Positions 26,610 through 34,813 of a stretch of 64,000 bases of DNA are shown here, piece after piece. The notes under the pieces were generated by a model. That model was not told the DNA's origin and ran no database searches. It saw only the letters and a list, made by a program, of their open reading frames with translations. The stretch comes from Flavobacteriia bacterium. Its GTDB lineage: Bacteria > Bacteroidota > Bacteroidia > Flavobacteriales_D > Crocinitomicaceae. The stretch is from contig RFQZ01000003.1 in the NCBI GenBank assembly GCA_009924735.1, positions 62,001 through 126,000 of the forward strand. The letters are read 5' to 3'. The position numbers and the translations under genes are program-made. The stretch's first letter is position 1. Each line of letters opens with the position of its first letter.

Positions 26610-29075
26610 CTATAAGTTGAAAGAAAACCTAGCCCTAATGCCAAAAGGACTAACATCAGGAGTGTTATGGGTTACCCTCCACACAAAATCCACCCTTATT
26701 ATGTTTAGAATGTTTTCAATTCCAACTGACAACTCGGCGTAAGGAATAGATCCGAAAGATTTAACATAGGAAGGAATCAAGATAAGTTCGTTGTGCTTGG
26801 GTGACAAGGCGCCATATAATATTCTTTGGGTTGTCACCATTCGCCATTTTAGTTTTTTAATTCCTGGGATTTGGTTTAAAAAGAGGCCTCCCCAATGGTT
26901 TTCCATAAAAGCAGAGACATACTTATCAGAAATTAACTCAAGAAAATTTAATTTGTTAAATGCGCTTAAGGAGAGCCAATAGGACTGGTTCCCTTCATGA
27001 ACCTTAAGAAAAGGGTAGGCTGTTTGGCCAAAAATATACCCACAAGAAAAACCATAGTGAACCCTTGTAAGGCGACCAAAATGGGTATAATGCTCCATTT
27101 GAAATTCTATTTTTTGATAATTGTACATGCTTCCAAGGACACCTTTTACCCCAAAAATTGCTTGTATTGAAAGAATTGGAAATGCGGAGGTAACGGGCGT
27201 TCTGTCAATGTAGCCGGATAAAAACGACTCGTTCTTTGACCACCTAAAGCGGGTGATAAACTCTGTCGTTCTCAATTTGTTTACGGTGTCGAGGAATTGG
27301 GTGTTGGGATTAAAATGCAAATAAGAACTCATTCCTAAGGGCGTGAATTCCTTGCAATCAAAACCGGTAAAAAGAATAAAATCTTTCCCAAAATCTTTCT
27401 CAAAGTTTAATCCTACCTTTTTTACAAAGGTTAATTTATTAAAAGGCGCAGTGTTTAAAAAGGTGGCAAAAGTATTTCCCAGTTGGGCGGCGGTAGGCGA
27501 TTGACCCATTTGTTCAAGGTCGTAGTAATAAAAAGCCGAAAGTACCCCGCGTTTTTTTGGGGTAATGTTATAGCGCAACAGCGCATTGTATTTCCATTTA
27601 TCATCAAGAAAACCATAGCCGATTTTACCTCCAATTTCTACTCTTTTTGAAAACTTCAACGAGGTCCGAAGGGCTAGTGAGAGTCGAATGTTTTCAACGG
27701 GATTCGAGCTCACTAAGGAATTTATATTGCCAAATTCAAAATAACCATGGGGATAATACCCTGTTGTGGCAAAGTAAACCAACTTCCTTGAACGTTGAAA
27801 ATTTTTAGTTCTTTCCAAGGTATCGATCATGTCGATGATGCCTGATTCGGTTTTGTTAAGGCTGTCATGTCTTAAGGCTCCCCATATTGAATCGTTGAGG
27901 TTTTGCTGGTTCTCTAGTACCTGTACTTCCGAGTTTGATTTATAAAAATCATCCGGTCGTTTTTGATTGATTTTAAAGTTTTTCCTACTGCAAGTCCGGG
28001 TAGCAAACAAACCGTACATTTTGGTATTTTCTGCAAGCTTGATGTCAAAGAACATTTTTTCTTTGGCCAACATCCAAACTTCATTTTCTATAGGTTCAAA
28101 CGTTTGTTCGATTTGAAAGTCTTGAATATAATTCAAATTTGCAGAAGGCGATAGTTTTGCCTTGAGGGACTTAACGGCATAGGTTGTGTCATTCACCCAC
28201 ATTTCACCTACAAACGTTAAGTCGCCACTTTTTTTCGGCTCAAACCGCAACTTATAGCAGAACTTATTGTCTATGTACATGGAATCATCGAGGTAGAACT
28301 TGTATACATTTCGGGCATTGTTTGCCAATGGGCTTACAAAAGATTTTCCAAACAAATCAATCACGTTGTCATAAATATTCAACTCAAGGTAAGTGTCCCC
28401 TAAAAATTGTGAGGCCTGAAGGTTTTTTACCCCTGTTATCCTACTGGCTTTAATCACCTCCTTTTTGCGTTTAGGATGATTTGTAAAATAAAAGTCCGAA
28501 ACGGACTCAGTTAAAACCACAGGAAGGTTCTTTTTAATTTGGGATGAGTCAAGGTAGCCTAGGATCAGTGGTGAATGTTTAATGGGGCCAATTTTACTAA
28601 ATTCATCTCCTAGGTTACTTAATGAAACTTGAATCTTGTTGTAGGCTTCGTATTCGTATGCGTCTAGTTTTTCTTTGTTGTTAGCCGGTTTATGTGCGAT
28701 GATTCGTTTGTGCAATTTTGTTGAGGGAAATTCATCGGGGGGCAAAACGGTGATTTCCTTAAATTCCCTTGACACCCGTTTCAAATGAATGTTCAATTCT
28801 TGGAATTCATCTGGTTTTATTTTTTTTCGAACGAGGTCATAGCCTAGAAAAAAAAATTGAATAGAATCAACAGGATAATAGGTTGCTAAGTGAAAAAACC
28901 CTGTGCTATCGGTATAGGTTGCGGTTTTTGTGTTGTAAAACCAAACTTTAGTGTCGGCGAGTGGGGTTTTTGTGATTCCTTCGTAAACCCTACCCTCTAC
29001 AATTGTTTTTTGTGCCATTGCATTGAAACACAAAAGAACCAATGAACAAAGCGATAGGTGTCTAAACTTGTTCAC
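26610..29075 (-). CDS. DUF5686 family outer-membrane protein with carboxypeptidase-regulatory-like domain
   Basis: About 821 residues. The GTG at 29075 (translated NKFRHLSLCSLVLLCFNAMAQ) is preferred because it gives a clean signal peptide and only a 14-base overlap with tatC; the ATG at 29123 would overlap more. The N-terminal domain VEGRVYEGITKTPLADTKV is the regulatory-like beta-sandwich; KEITVLPPDEFPSTKLHKRI then leads into DUF5686. The C-terminal half has barrel-like strands ending IRARFSFNL. The role is unknown; the family occurs in Bacteroidetes envelopes. Confidence 0.82.
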   Translation of the reverse strand: MNKFRHLSLCSLVLLCFNAMAQKTIVEGRVYEGITKTPLADTKVWFYNTKTATYTDSTGFFHLATYYPVDSIQFFFLGYDLVRKKIKPDEFQELNIHLKRVSREFKEITVLPPDEFPSTKLHKRIIAHKPANNKEKLDAYEYEAYNKIQVSLSNLGDEFSKIGPIKHSPLILGYLDSSQIKKNLPVVLTESVSDFYFTNHPKRKKEVIKASRITGVKNLQASQFLGDTYLELNIYDNVIDLFGKSFVSPLANNARNVYKFYLDDSMYIDNKFCYKLRFEPKKSGDLTFVGEMWVNDTTYAVKSLKAKLSPSANLNYIQDFQIEQTFEPIENEVWMLAKEKMFFDIKLAENTKMYGLFATRTCSRKNFKINQKRPDDFYKSNSEVQVLENQQNLNDSIWGALRHDSLNKTESGIIDMIDTLERTKNFQRSRKLVYFATTGYYPHGYFEFGNINSLVSSNPVENIRLSLALRTSLKFSKRVEIGGKIGYGFLDDKWKYNALLRYNITPKKRGVLSAFYYYDLEQMGQSPTAAQLGNTFATFLNTAPFNKLTFVKKVGLNFEKDFGKDFILFTGFDCKEFTPLGMSSYLHFNPNTQFLDTVNKLRTTEFITRFRWSKNESFLSGYIDRTPVTSAFPILSIQAIFGVKGVLGSMYNYQKIEFQMEHYTHFGRLTRVHYGFSCGYIFGQTAYPFLKVHEGNQSYWLSLSAFNKLNFLELISDKYVSAFMENHWGGLFLNQIPGIKKLKWRMVTTQRILYGALSPKHNELILIPSYVKSFGSIPYAELSVGIENILNIIRVDFVWRVTHNTPDVSPFGIRARFSFNL

Positions 29076-29850
29076 GAAGTTTTTTTCTTTCCGCTCGTTT
29101 TGAAACAAGGATGCCAATTTCATAGAGTACTATAATCGGTATAGAAACAATTACTTGAGAAAGAATATCTGGCGGGGTAATGACTGCAGCGATGATTAAA
29201 ATAATCACAATGGCATGTTTCCTATATTTAACCAAAAATTGGGGGCCAATCAAACCTATTCTCGTGAGTACATAACTTACAATGGGTAACAAAAACAAAA
29301 GTCCGGAATAAAAAACCGTAGAAAGGATGGTGCTCATGTAGGAACCAATTGTAAAATTATTTTCAATTTGTTTACTGATTTGAAAGGCTCCAAAAAACTG
29401 AACCGTCATGGGTGCGATCACAAAATAACCAAAAAGGATTCCTGAAAAAAAACACAAGCTAATGTAAAAGACCATTCCTTTCGAAAGTTTAATTTCTTTC
29501 GGTTTTAATCCGGGTTTAATAAAAGCCCATACTTGATAAAAAATAAAAGGCGCAGAAGCAATCAAACCTCCTATCAAACACATCATCATGGCATAATTAA
29601 ATTGACCAGATACGGTCATGCTTTGCATTTTCACGGGTATGTCCTCGACGCAAACGCCAAAGTACCTGCACAACCATTGAAAGGTAATAAAGTCCTTATC
29701 TTTTAGATGAAGGAACAAATTCACCATGATCCATTCTTGAAAATACCAAATGACGCAGCCAAAAACAAGCACAACTATGGCAATTCGAACAAGTCGCCAA
29801 CGCAACTCATCGAGGTGTTGCATAAAAGACATTTGGTTATTTTCTGACAT
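29062..29850 (-). CDS. tatC: Sec-independent protein translocase TatC
   Basis: Receptor subunit of the twin-arginine pathway for folded proteins. The 262 residues begin SFMQHLDELRWRLVR, the conserved cytoplasmic start that contacts the signal peptide, and contain PFIFYQVWAFIKPGLKPKEI. Six hydrophobic segments are present and the C-terminus is basic. Only tatC is in this window; tatA/B must lie elsewhere. A TAATTTTG (29855-29862) ends 4 bases before the ATG. Confidence 0.95.
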   Translation of the reverse strand: MSENNQMSFMQHLDELRWRLVRIAIVVLVFGCVIWYFQEWIMVNLFLHLKDKDFITFQWLCRYFGVCVEDIPVKMQSMTVSGQFNYAMMMCLIGGLIASAPFIFYQVWAFIKPGLKPKEIKLSKGMVFYISLCFFSGILFGYFVIAPMTVQFFGAFQISKQIENNFTIGSYMSTILSTVFYSGLLFLLPIVSYVLTRIGLIGPQFLVKYRKHAIVIILIIAAVITPPDILSQVIVSIPIIVLYEIGILVSKRAERKKLREQV

Positions 29851-29854
29851 GCTT

Positions 29855-29862
29855 CAAAATTA
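29855..29862 (-). promoter_or_regulatory. Candidate -7 box before tatC
   Basis: TAATTTTG ends 4 bases before the tatC ATG. No TTG is found at the usual distance, so the match is partial. Confidence 0.35.
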
Positions 29863-29945
29863 AGAATTTCAAGCGTCTTAATTAAAAAAATCAATAAACG
29901 TAAATTGTTTACGTTCTTCAGCGGTAATCTTTGTCAAAAAAAAAG

Positions 29946-30254
29946 ATGAAAACCATTTCCATTCAAAAAATCGAATTCAACGAATTTCAAAACAAAGCCA
30001 TTTGTCATGGCACATTGATGTCGAAAAACTTTAGTTACAAGAGTGCAATTTCCTTGAGCTTTACAGGTCTAAATGCACTTTTGAATTACATTGGAAACCA
30101 ATATAATGAATTGGATGTGTATCAGTTCTTGGAGAGCGAAACGACGGAAGGTGGAACTTTTTATAAATTCAACTTTCAATCGTTGAATATGCCGGAAATT
30201 CCAGTTGAATACTTAAAAAACAATGAGTCCGCGCAATTGAGGATTTGTGCTTAG
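29946..30254 (+). CDS. Hypothetical protein (102 aa)
   Basis: A 102-residue soluble protein starting at the ATG 29946 (MKTISIQKIEFNEF); an earlier TTG at 29931 is also in frame. It has no signal peptide or membrane segment and no motif I recognise. It is divergent from tatC and abuts the convergent lipoprotein gene (TAG then TAA on the other strand). A box AATCTTTG at 29926-29933 with TTG 18 bases upstream could be its promoter. Confidence 0.6.
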   Translation: MKTISIQKIEFNEFQNKAICHGTLMSKNFSYKSAISLSFTGLNALLNYIGNQYNELDVYQFLESETTEGGTFYKFNFQSLNMPEIPVEYLKNNESAQLRICA

Positions 30255-30623
30255 TTAGGGCTGAATGATAACAGTTTCTTCATTTGTTTTTTCAGCCTCA
30301 ATTTTCACAATCCCTTGACCCTGACGATTTCCTTTGTAAGCTTCAATGTCTAGAACGGCAACACCGGCTTGACCTAATTGGTAGATTTCGTTGTAATTAA
30401 ATGTTGCAATACCCGCCGCGTTGGTAAAGGCTGTGTCATATACTACCACTTGAGAAGGACAATTGCATGTTGAGGTACCGTGTAAAACCACCATGGCTTG
30501 TTCTACAAGCGCATTGTTTTCGTCTCTTACTTCAATTTTTGCAATGGTGTCTTCTTTTTTAACGCAACCATTAAGGACAACGGTAACAACAACAAATGAT
30601 AATAGGTAGGCAATCTTTTTCAT
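30255..30623 (-). CDS. Small lipoprotein with beta-sandwich-like fold (122 aa)
   Basis: A 122-residue lipoprotein (lipobox VVLNGC near residue 20). The body has a repeat-like pattern of strands: IEVRDENNALVEQAMVVLHG and DTAFTNAAGIATFNYNEI, as in carboxypeptidase-regulatory-like or transthyretin-like domains. It shares layout and phrases with the gene immediately upstream (VDTTFTNSSGFTSVDM), so the two are tandem paralogs. The gap between them is 9 bases. The role is unknown. Confidence 0.7.
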   Translation of the reverse strand: MKKIAYLLSFVVVTVVLNGCVKKEDTIAKIEVRDENNALVEQAMVVLHGTSTCNCPSQVVVYDTAFTNAAGIATFNYNEIYQLGQAGVAVLDIEAYKGNRQGQGIVKIEAEKTNEETVIIQP

Positions 30624-30632
30624 AGGTTTAAA

Positions 30633-31004
30633 TTAATTCGGAAGATAAATGGTTTCAACAGACGTTGTGTGAATTCTGCATCTAGAGTACCCGTTCGCTG
30701 TTTTGTTATTATACTTTACGACAATGTCAAAATAACCTGTTGTATTTTCTGCCCCGGAAGTGTTAAAATACTGGTCCATGTCAACGGATGTAAATCCAGA
30801 ACTATTTGTGAATGTGGTATCTACAAATGGCAAGGTAGCTGGGTTGGATTGTTGGTCACCGATTACCACCACTTTAGCGCCACTCATTAATTGATTAGAC
30901 GAAGACCGTACAAACACTTTCAAAATGGCCGGGTCTTTCGATTTACAGGATCCGAGTACTATGAAACCCAGGACAATAAGACTAATTTTTAATAAATTTT
31001 TCAT
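30633..31004 (-). CDS. Small lipoprotein with beta-sandwich-like fold (123 aa)
   Basis: A 123-residue lipoprotein; the start is at 31004 (MKNLLKISLIV), with lipobox IVLGSC. An upstream in-frame ATG at 31082 would lie across the promoter. The mature part has VFVRSSSNQLMSGAKVVVIG and FVDTTFTNSSGFTSVDMDQY, similar to its downstream neighbour, and probably the same regulatory-like beta-sandwich. It is first of a two-gene unit with a well-formed promoter. Confidence 0.72.
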   Translation of the reverse strand: MKNLLKISLIVLGFIVLGSCKSKDPAILKVFVRSSSNQLMSGAKVVVIGDQQSNPATLPFVDTTFTNSSGFTSVDMDQYFNTSGAENTTGYFDIVVKYNNKTANGYSRCRIHTTSVETIYLPN

Positions 31005-31019
31005 ACGTGAAATTGCTTT

Positions 31020-31050
31020 CAAATGTAACATTTTAATTTTGGACCTGCAA
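31020..31050 (-). promoter_or_regulatory. Promoter of the tandem lipoprotein genes
   Basis: TTG (31048-31050), 20 bases, TACATTTG (31020-31027) on the minus strand, 15 bases before the ATG at 31004. Confidence 0.6.
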
Positions 31051-31126
31051 CAATACGACAAAAGCCGCTTAAAGTTGTGCAAAGTTTACAAGTCTTACAA
31101 AAAAGCAGGCAATTCTTAAAAAACCT

Positions 31127-31134
31127 TACATTTG
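31127..31134 (+). promoter_or_regulatory. Candidate -7 box of the pheS operon
   Basis: TACATTTG, 48 bases before the pheS ATG; no clear -33 TTG. It lies about 100 bases from the divergent lipoprotein promoter. Confidence 0.45.
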
Positions 31135-31182
31135 CAGTGTCCAATTATCATAACCAATTGCTACGTTAAAAAGTTACAATTC

Positions 31183-32199
31183 ATGCAAAAAAGGATTGAA
31201 GAGCTTCAGGTTGAAATCAAGAATTATCCTATAGAAAACAGGGAGGGATTGGAATTGTTTAGAATAAAATACCTAGGTTCCAAGGGAATATTAAAAAGTT
31301 TATACCAAGAATTTAAGGATGTTACGGCCATAGAAAAACCCGTCGTTGGTAAACTTTTAAAGGAATTGAAATCACAGATAGAAGATCGATTCGCCGATGA
31401 ATCTATTGCTTTTTCGAGTGTTCAAACAGAAAAGAACCAAGAAGATTTCACTCGTCCAGGGGTTCCTTTTAACATAGGCAGTCACCACCCATTGTCTATC
31501 GTTCGCGATGAGATCATCGCCATCTTTGAAAAAATCGGTTTTGGCGTTTCAGAAGGGCCAGAAATTGAAGATGATTGGCATAATTTCTCTGCGTTAAACT
31601 TCCCTGAAAACCATCCAGCCCGAGACATGCAAGACACGTTCTTCATTGCAGGCGAGAAAAAGGGTCTTTCGTTAAGAACCCATACCAGTTCTGTTCAGGT
31701 TCGTGTAATGGAATCTACTACTCCCCCCATACGCACCATTTCCCCTGGAAGGGTTTATAGAAACGAAGCAATTTCTGCCAGGGCACATTGTTTTTTCCAT
31801 CAGATTGAAGGCCTATACATTGACAAGAATGTTTCCTTCTCTGATTTAAAACAAACCCTAGATTATTTTGCAAAGGCCTTGTTTGGTCCCAGCGCGTTGA
31901 TTCGCCTTCGTCCTTCCTACTTTCCGTTCACAGAACCAAGTGCTGAAGTCGATGTTTCTTGTACCCTCTGCAATGCACAAGGATGTAATGTCTGTAAATA
32001 TACAGGTTGGCTTGAAATTCTTGGGTGCGGAATGGTCGATCCAAACGTATTGATTGCAAGTGGTATTGACCCCGAGGTTTATTCTGGTTTTGCCTTTGGC
32101 ATGGGGGTAGAACGAATTACACAATTGAAGTATAAAGTCAATGACTTGCGCTTGTATTCAGAAAATGACCTTCGATTCCTCAGACAATTTCACAATTAA
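31183..32199 (+). CDS. pheS: Phenylalanine-tRNA ligase alpha subunit
   Basis: Catalytic subunit of the class II heterotetrameric PheRS. The start at 31183 (MQKRIEELQVEI) gives 338 residues, the usual length. Features are the N-terminal coiled coil, LGSKGILKSLYQEFKDV, class II motif 2 around GRVYRNEAISARAHCFFHQIEG, FTEPSAEVDVSC, and motif 3 GFAFGMGVERITQLKY. The pheT subunit is not adjacent. It is followed 3 bases later by ytxJ, and the three genes pheS-ytxJ-cyclotransferase form one unit. Confidence 0.96.
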   Translation: MQKRIEELQVEIKNYPIENREGLELFRIKYLGSKGILKSLYQEFKDVTAIEKPVVGKLLKELKSQIEDRFADESIAFSSVQTEKNQEDFTRPGVPFNIGSHHPLSIVRDEIIAIFEKIGFGVSEGPEIEDDWHNFSALNFPENHPARDMQDTFFIAGEKKGLSLRTHTSSVQVRVMESTTPPIRTISPGRVYRNEAISARAHCFFHQIEGLYIDKNVSFSDLKQTLDYFAKALFGPSALIRLRPSYFPFTEPSAEVDVSCTLCNAQGCNVCKYTGWLEILGCGMVDPNVLIASGIDPEVYSGFAFGMGVERITQLKYKVNDLRLYSENDLRFLRQFHN

Positions 32200-32202
32200 A
32201 CA

Positions 32203-32526
32203 ATGGAATTTTTAACCTATTCTCCGGAAACTTCGCTTGATGATATTCTAGCAGACAGTCATCGAAATCCACAGGTGATTTTCAAGCACTCCACCCGTTG
32301 CATTATATCTTCGATGGCATTAAAACGCCTCAAACTCGACCAAAAACTAAACGTTACCGTTTGGGTGTTGGATTTACTCAATCACCGAGAGATTTCGAAT
32401 TCCCTTGCGGCTCATTTCGGGATACCGCACCAATCACCACAAATGTTTGTTTTGGTTAAGGGTCAAATGAAGGGTTCCGCTACACATGAAAAAATAGATT
32501 GTGATTTTATACAAAACCACCTATGA
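32203..32526 (+). CDS. ytxJ: Bacillithiol system redox protein YtxJ-like (thioredoxin fold)
   Basis: A 107-residue YtxJ (BrxC) family protein. The sequence FKHSTRCIISSMALKRL has the active-site Cys33 in TRCIIS; homologs usually have TRCPVS. YtxJ acts as a monothiol bacilliredoxin or helper that removes bacillithiol from proteins. It sits between pheS (3 bases) and the cyclotransferase (4-base ATGA overlap). No bsh genes are visible here, so bacillithiol use is inferred from this family alone. Confidence 0.82.
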   Translation: MEFLTYSPETSLDDILADSHRNPQVIFKHSTRCIISSMALKRLKLDQKLNVTVWVLDLLNHREISNSLAAHFGIPHQSPQMFVLVKGQMKGSATHEKIDCDFIQNHL

Positions 32527-33617
32527 AAAACAAAAGGTCTGTCTTTATTTTGATCATCCTTGGTTTGCTTCTGGTAGCCATCGTAATCCCTTTTTTCACT
32601 AAAAACGATGCGGAAACTGAGGATGTTGAGCTAACTTGTACTTTTTCCTTTAAAGAAAACCTTTCTGTATCCTTTGGTCAAAAGGCCGCGTTTGATGTTG
32701 CCTGTAGCGAAAACCAAAAGAAAATTGAACTTTTTTTGGATGATTCATTGATTCAAACCTATACCAACAAGAGAAGCACATTCCACGTAACCCTTGACCC
32801 AAAAAATCTTGAATTGGGGATGCATTCCATAAAACTGGTCGCCGTCAATGCTCAAAATAAAAGTAGCATAGACGAACGCATTGTAACCGTTTTGTCCGAC
32901 ATTGTACCTGAAGCCTGGAAAACAAACATCCTAAACACATACCCTCACAACGATTCCTCATTTACGCAAGGATTGGTGTTTTCAGGGGGAAGGATGTTTG
33001 AAGGGACAGGGGATCCAGGACAAATAGGCGCTTCTTTTTTAGGGGAAGTTGATTTTAAGTCGGGTAAAATCATTCGAAAAACAACCCTTCCTGCTCCGTA
33101 TTTTGGAGAAGGCATCGCCATAGTGGGGGAGCGTATTTATCAGTTAACTTGGCAAAACCACACCTGTTTTGTTTACAACGAGGCAGATTTTAAGAACACC
33201 CAAAAATTTGATTTTGGTGGCGAAGGTTGGGGGATTTGCTATACAGGGCAGTATTTAGTGGTTTCCGATGGAAGTGAGCGCTTGACTTTTCGCGACCCAT
33301 TGACTTTCAAGGAATTAAAAAGCATTCAAGTGTACACCAACGAAGGAGCGGTGATGAAATTAAATGAATTAGAGTATGTAGACGGTTTCATTTATGCAAA
33401 CATTTGGACCACCAATTTAATTGCGGTGATTGACCCATTAACAGGTAAGGTTATCGCCAACATAGACGCAACAAATTTGGCAGCTGCAGGAAGGGGTAAT
33501 GGTGAGGTGCTTAACGGAATTGCATACAATGACAGGAATAAGAAATTGTACATGACCGGGAAATATTGGTCAAAGCTGTTCGAAGTATCGCTCGAAAAGC
33601 CTGTTAAAGCGTTATAA
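32523..33617 (+). CDS. Glutaminyl-peptide cyclotransferase (plant/bacterial type)
   Basis: A 364-residue membrane-anchored protein. A hydrophobic segment lies at 8-26, then an Ig-like region, then a five-bladed beta-propeller of the glutamine cyclotransferase family starting NDSSFTQGLVF and with FGGEGWGICY, GNGEVLNGIAY and TGKYWSKLFEV. The enzyme converts N-terminal glutamine to pyroglutamate on exported proteins; many T9SS cargos become pyroglutamate after signal cleavage, which makes a link plausible here. It ends 14 bases inside the convergent GH16 gene. Confidence 0.88.
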   Translation: MKNKRSVFILIILGLLLVAIVIPFFTKNDAETEDVELTCTFSFKENLSVSFGQKAAFDVACSENQKKIELFLDDSLIQTYTNKRSTFHVTLDPKNLELGMHSIKLVAVNAQNKSSIDERIVTVLSDIVPEAWKTNILNTYPHNDSSFTQGLVFSGGRMFEGTGDPGQIGASFLGEVDFKSGKIIRKTTLPAPYFGEGIAIVGERIYQLTWQNHTCFVYNEADFKNTQKFDFGGEGWGICYTGQYLVVSDGSERLTFRDPLTFKELKSIQVYTNEGAVMKLNELEYVDGFIYANIWTTNLIAVIDPLTGKVIANIDATNLAAAGRGNGEVLNGIAYNDRNKKLYMTGKYWSKLFEVSLEKPVKAL

Positions 33618-34746
33618 AACCAACGGTTTTTTGAATGGTTCCGTTACTTGCTTTCATCGCATAAGTACCTTTCGGCCAGTGAGAAGTATCAATCCACTGT
33701 TCATTCGCATCCAAATCAAGGCTTAAAAAATGCTGTCCATCCTTTAGAATCACCAAACTTTCCTTCGGGATTTTCTTCCCGCGAAACTCAAAATAGTATA
33801 CTTGGTTTTCCTTATACACCCAAGACACGAACCTAGAAGGGTTTTTGTCCAACTGTTTTTGGACGTCCCAATCCCCTTTTTCGATGTCCCAAACCCGCAT
33901 ATAATCCACTTCAAATTGTGCTGGATAACGTGTTTTTCTATTTTCACCAGGAGAAAATGGCCCGTTGTCTTGTGCCATTGAAAAATTAGCGATGAGGTTC
34001 ATTGCGGTTTCAAAAGTTGTTTGATGGGTTGCAACGAGTTCGCCGTTCAAGTAAAACGCAACCCCTTGCGGTGTCCACTTTCCTGAAAAAACAACCCACT
34101 CATTAAGCAAGTTTGACTTACTTCTAACCCAATGGCCAAAAGGCTTGTCGAACATTCCAAATTGTTTTACCCGGTCACATCGCTTTGGGCAGTGGATGTC
34201 CACGTGGTATTGTTTTAAACGCTCTCCCTTTCCCTCCATAAAATCGATTTCCTCATTGGGATTCCCGCCATACAGCCAAAATGCTGGCCAATAACCTTGT
34301 CCTTCAGGCATTTTACATTTGCACTCAAAATACCCAAAGCGAAACTTTTCTTTGCTCCATATCGCGGAGGTTAACCGTTGCATTTGAATTTTTCCTTGTT
34401 TCATTTCAACATTGTGTTGTCGCAACTTGGCCGTATCAATCATCCAATCAGGAAAGGTAAACCATTGCGAAGTGGTGTCTAAAGAGAGTACAACGTTTCC
34501 GTTTTTAACCTTACACATATCAGGAGAAGTGTAGGTTCTCGCGTCCAATGACAACCCTCCCCAAGGATAATAGCCAAACCACATTTCTTCATTCAACTTT
34601 GGGGATGTAAAATCTTCAATTAATTTAGGTTCATAGACAAAAATCTCTTCTTTGGTAAATTCTAGTAATGTTTGAGGTGCTTGGCTGTATGTATTCCAAA
34701 AACTAAAAACAGTAAAAAGTAGTAAGAATGGGTTATATCTTCGCAT
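33604..34746 (-). CDS. Glycoside hydrolase family 16 protein
   Basis: An exported 380-residue protein starting at 34746 (MRRYNPFLLLF) with a signal peptide. The GH16 catalytic motif is EEIDFMEG, the nucleophile and acid/base glutamates on one strand, preceded by GYWPAFWLYGG. GH16 enzymes cleave beta-1,3/1,4-glucans, agars, carrageenans or xyloglucans; the specificity is not clear. The last 55 residues (VILKDGQHFL to GFITL) look like a short beta-domain similar to the end of a type A sorting domain, WIDTSHWPKGTYAMK. It may thus be T9SS cargo. Confidence 0.85.
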   Translation of the reverse strand: MRRYNPFLLLFTVFSFWNTYSQAPQTLLEFTKEEIFVYEPKLIEDFTSPKLNEEMWFGYYPWGGLSLDARTYTSPDMCKVKNGNVVLSLDTTSQWFTFPDWMIDTAKLRQHNVEMKQGKIQMQRLTSAIWSKEKFRFGYFECKCKMPEGQGYWPAFWLYGGNPNEEIDFMEGKGERLKQYHVDIHCPKRCDRVKQFGMFDKPFGHWVRSKSNLLNEWVVFSGKWTPQGVAFYLNGELVATHQTTFETAMNLIANFSMAQDNGPFSPGENRKTRYPAQFEVDYMRVWDIEKGDWDVQKQLDKNPSRFVSWVYKENQVYYFEFRGKKIPKESLVILKDGQHFLSLDLDANEQWIDTSHWPKGTYAMKASNGTIQKTVGFITL

Positions 34747-34765
34747 GGCAGAATGGATTAACAAT

Positions 34766-34773
34766 CAAAATTA
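34766..34773 (-). promoter_or_regulatory. Candidate -7 box of the GH16 gene
   Basis: TAATTTTG on the minus strand, 19 bases before the ATG at 34746. There is no clear -33. Confidence 0.35.
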
Positions 34774-34813
34774 GCATTCCTCGTTTGATTGCTATGCTTA
34801 ATTTCGCTAAATA

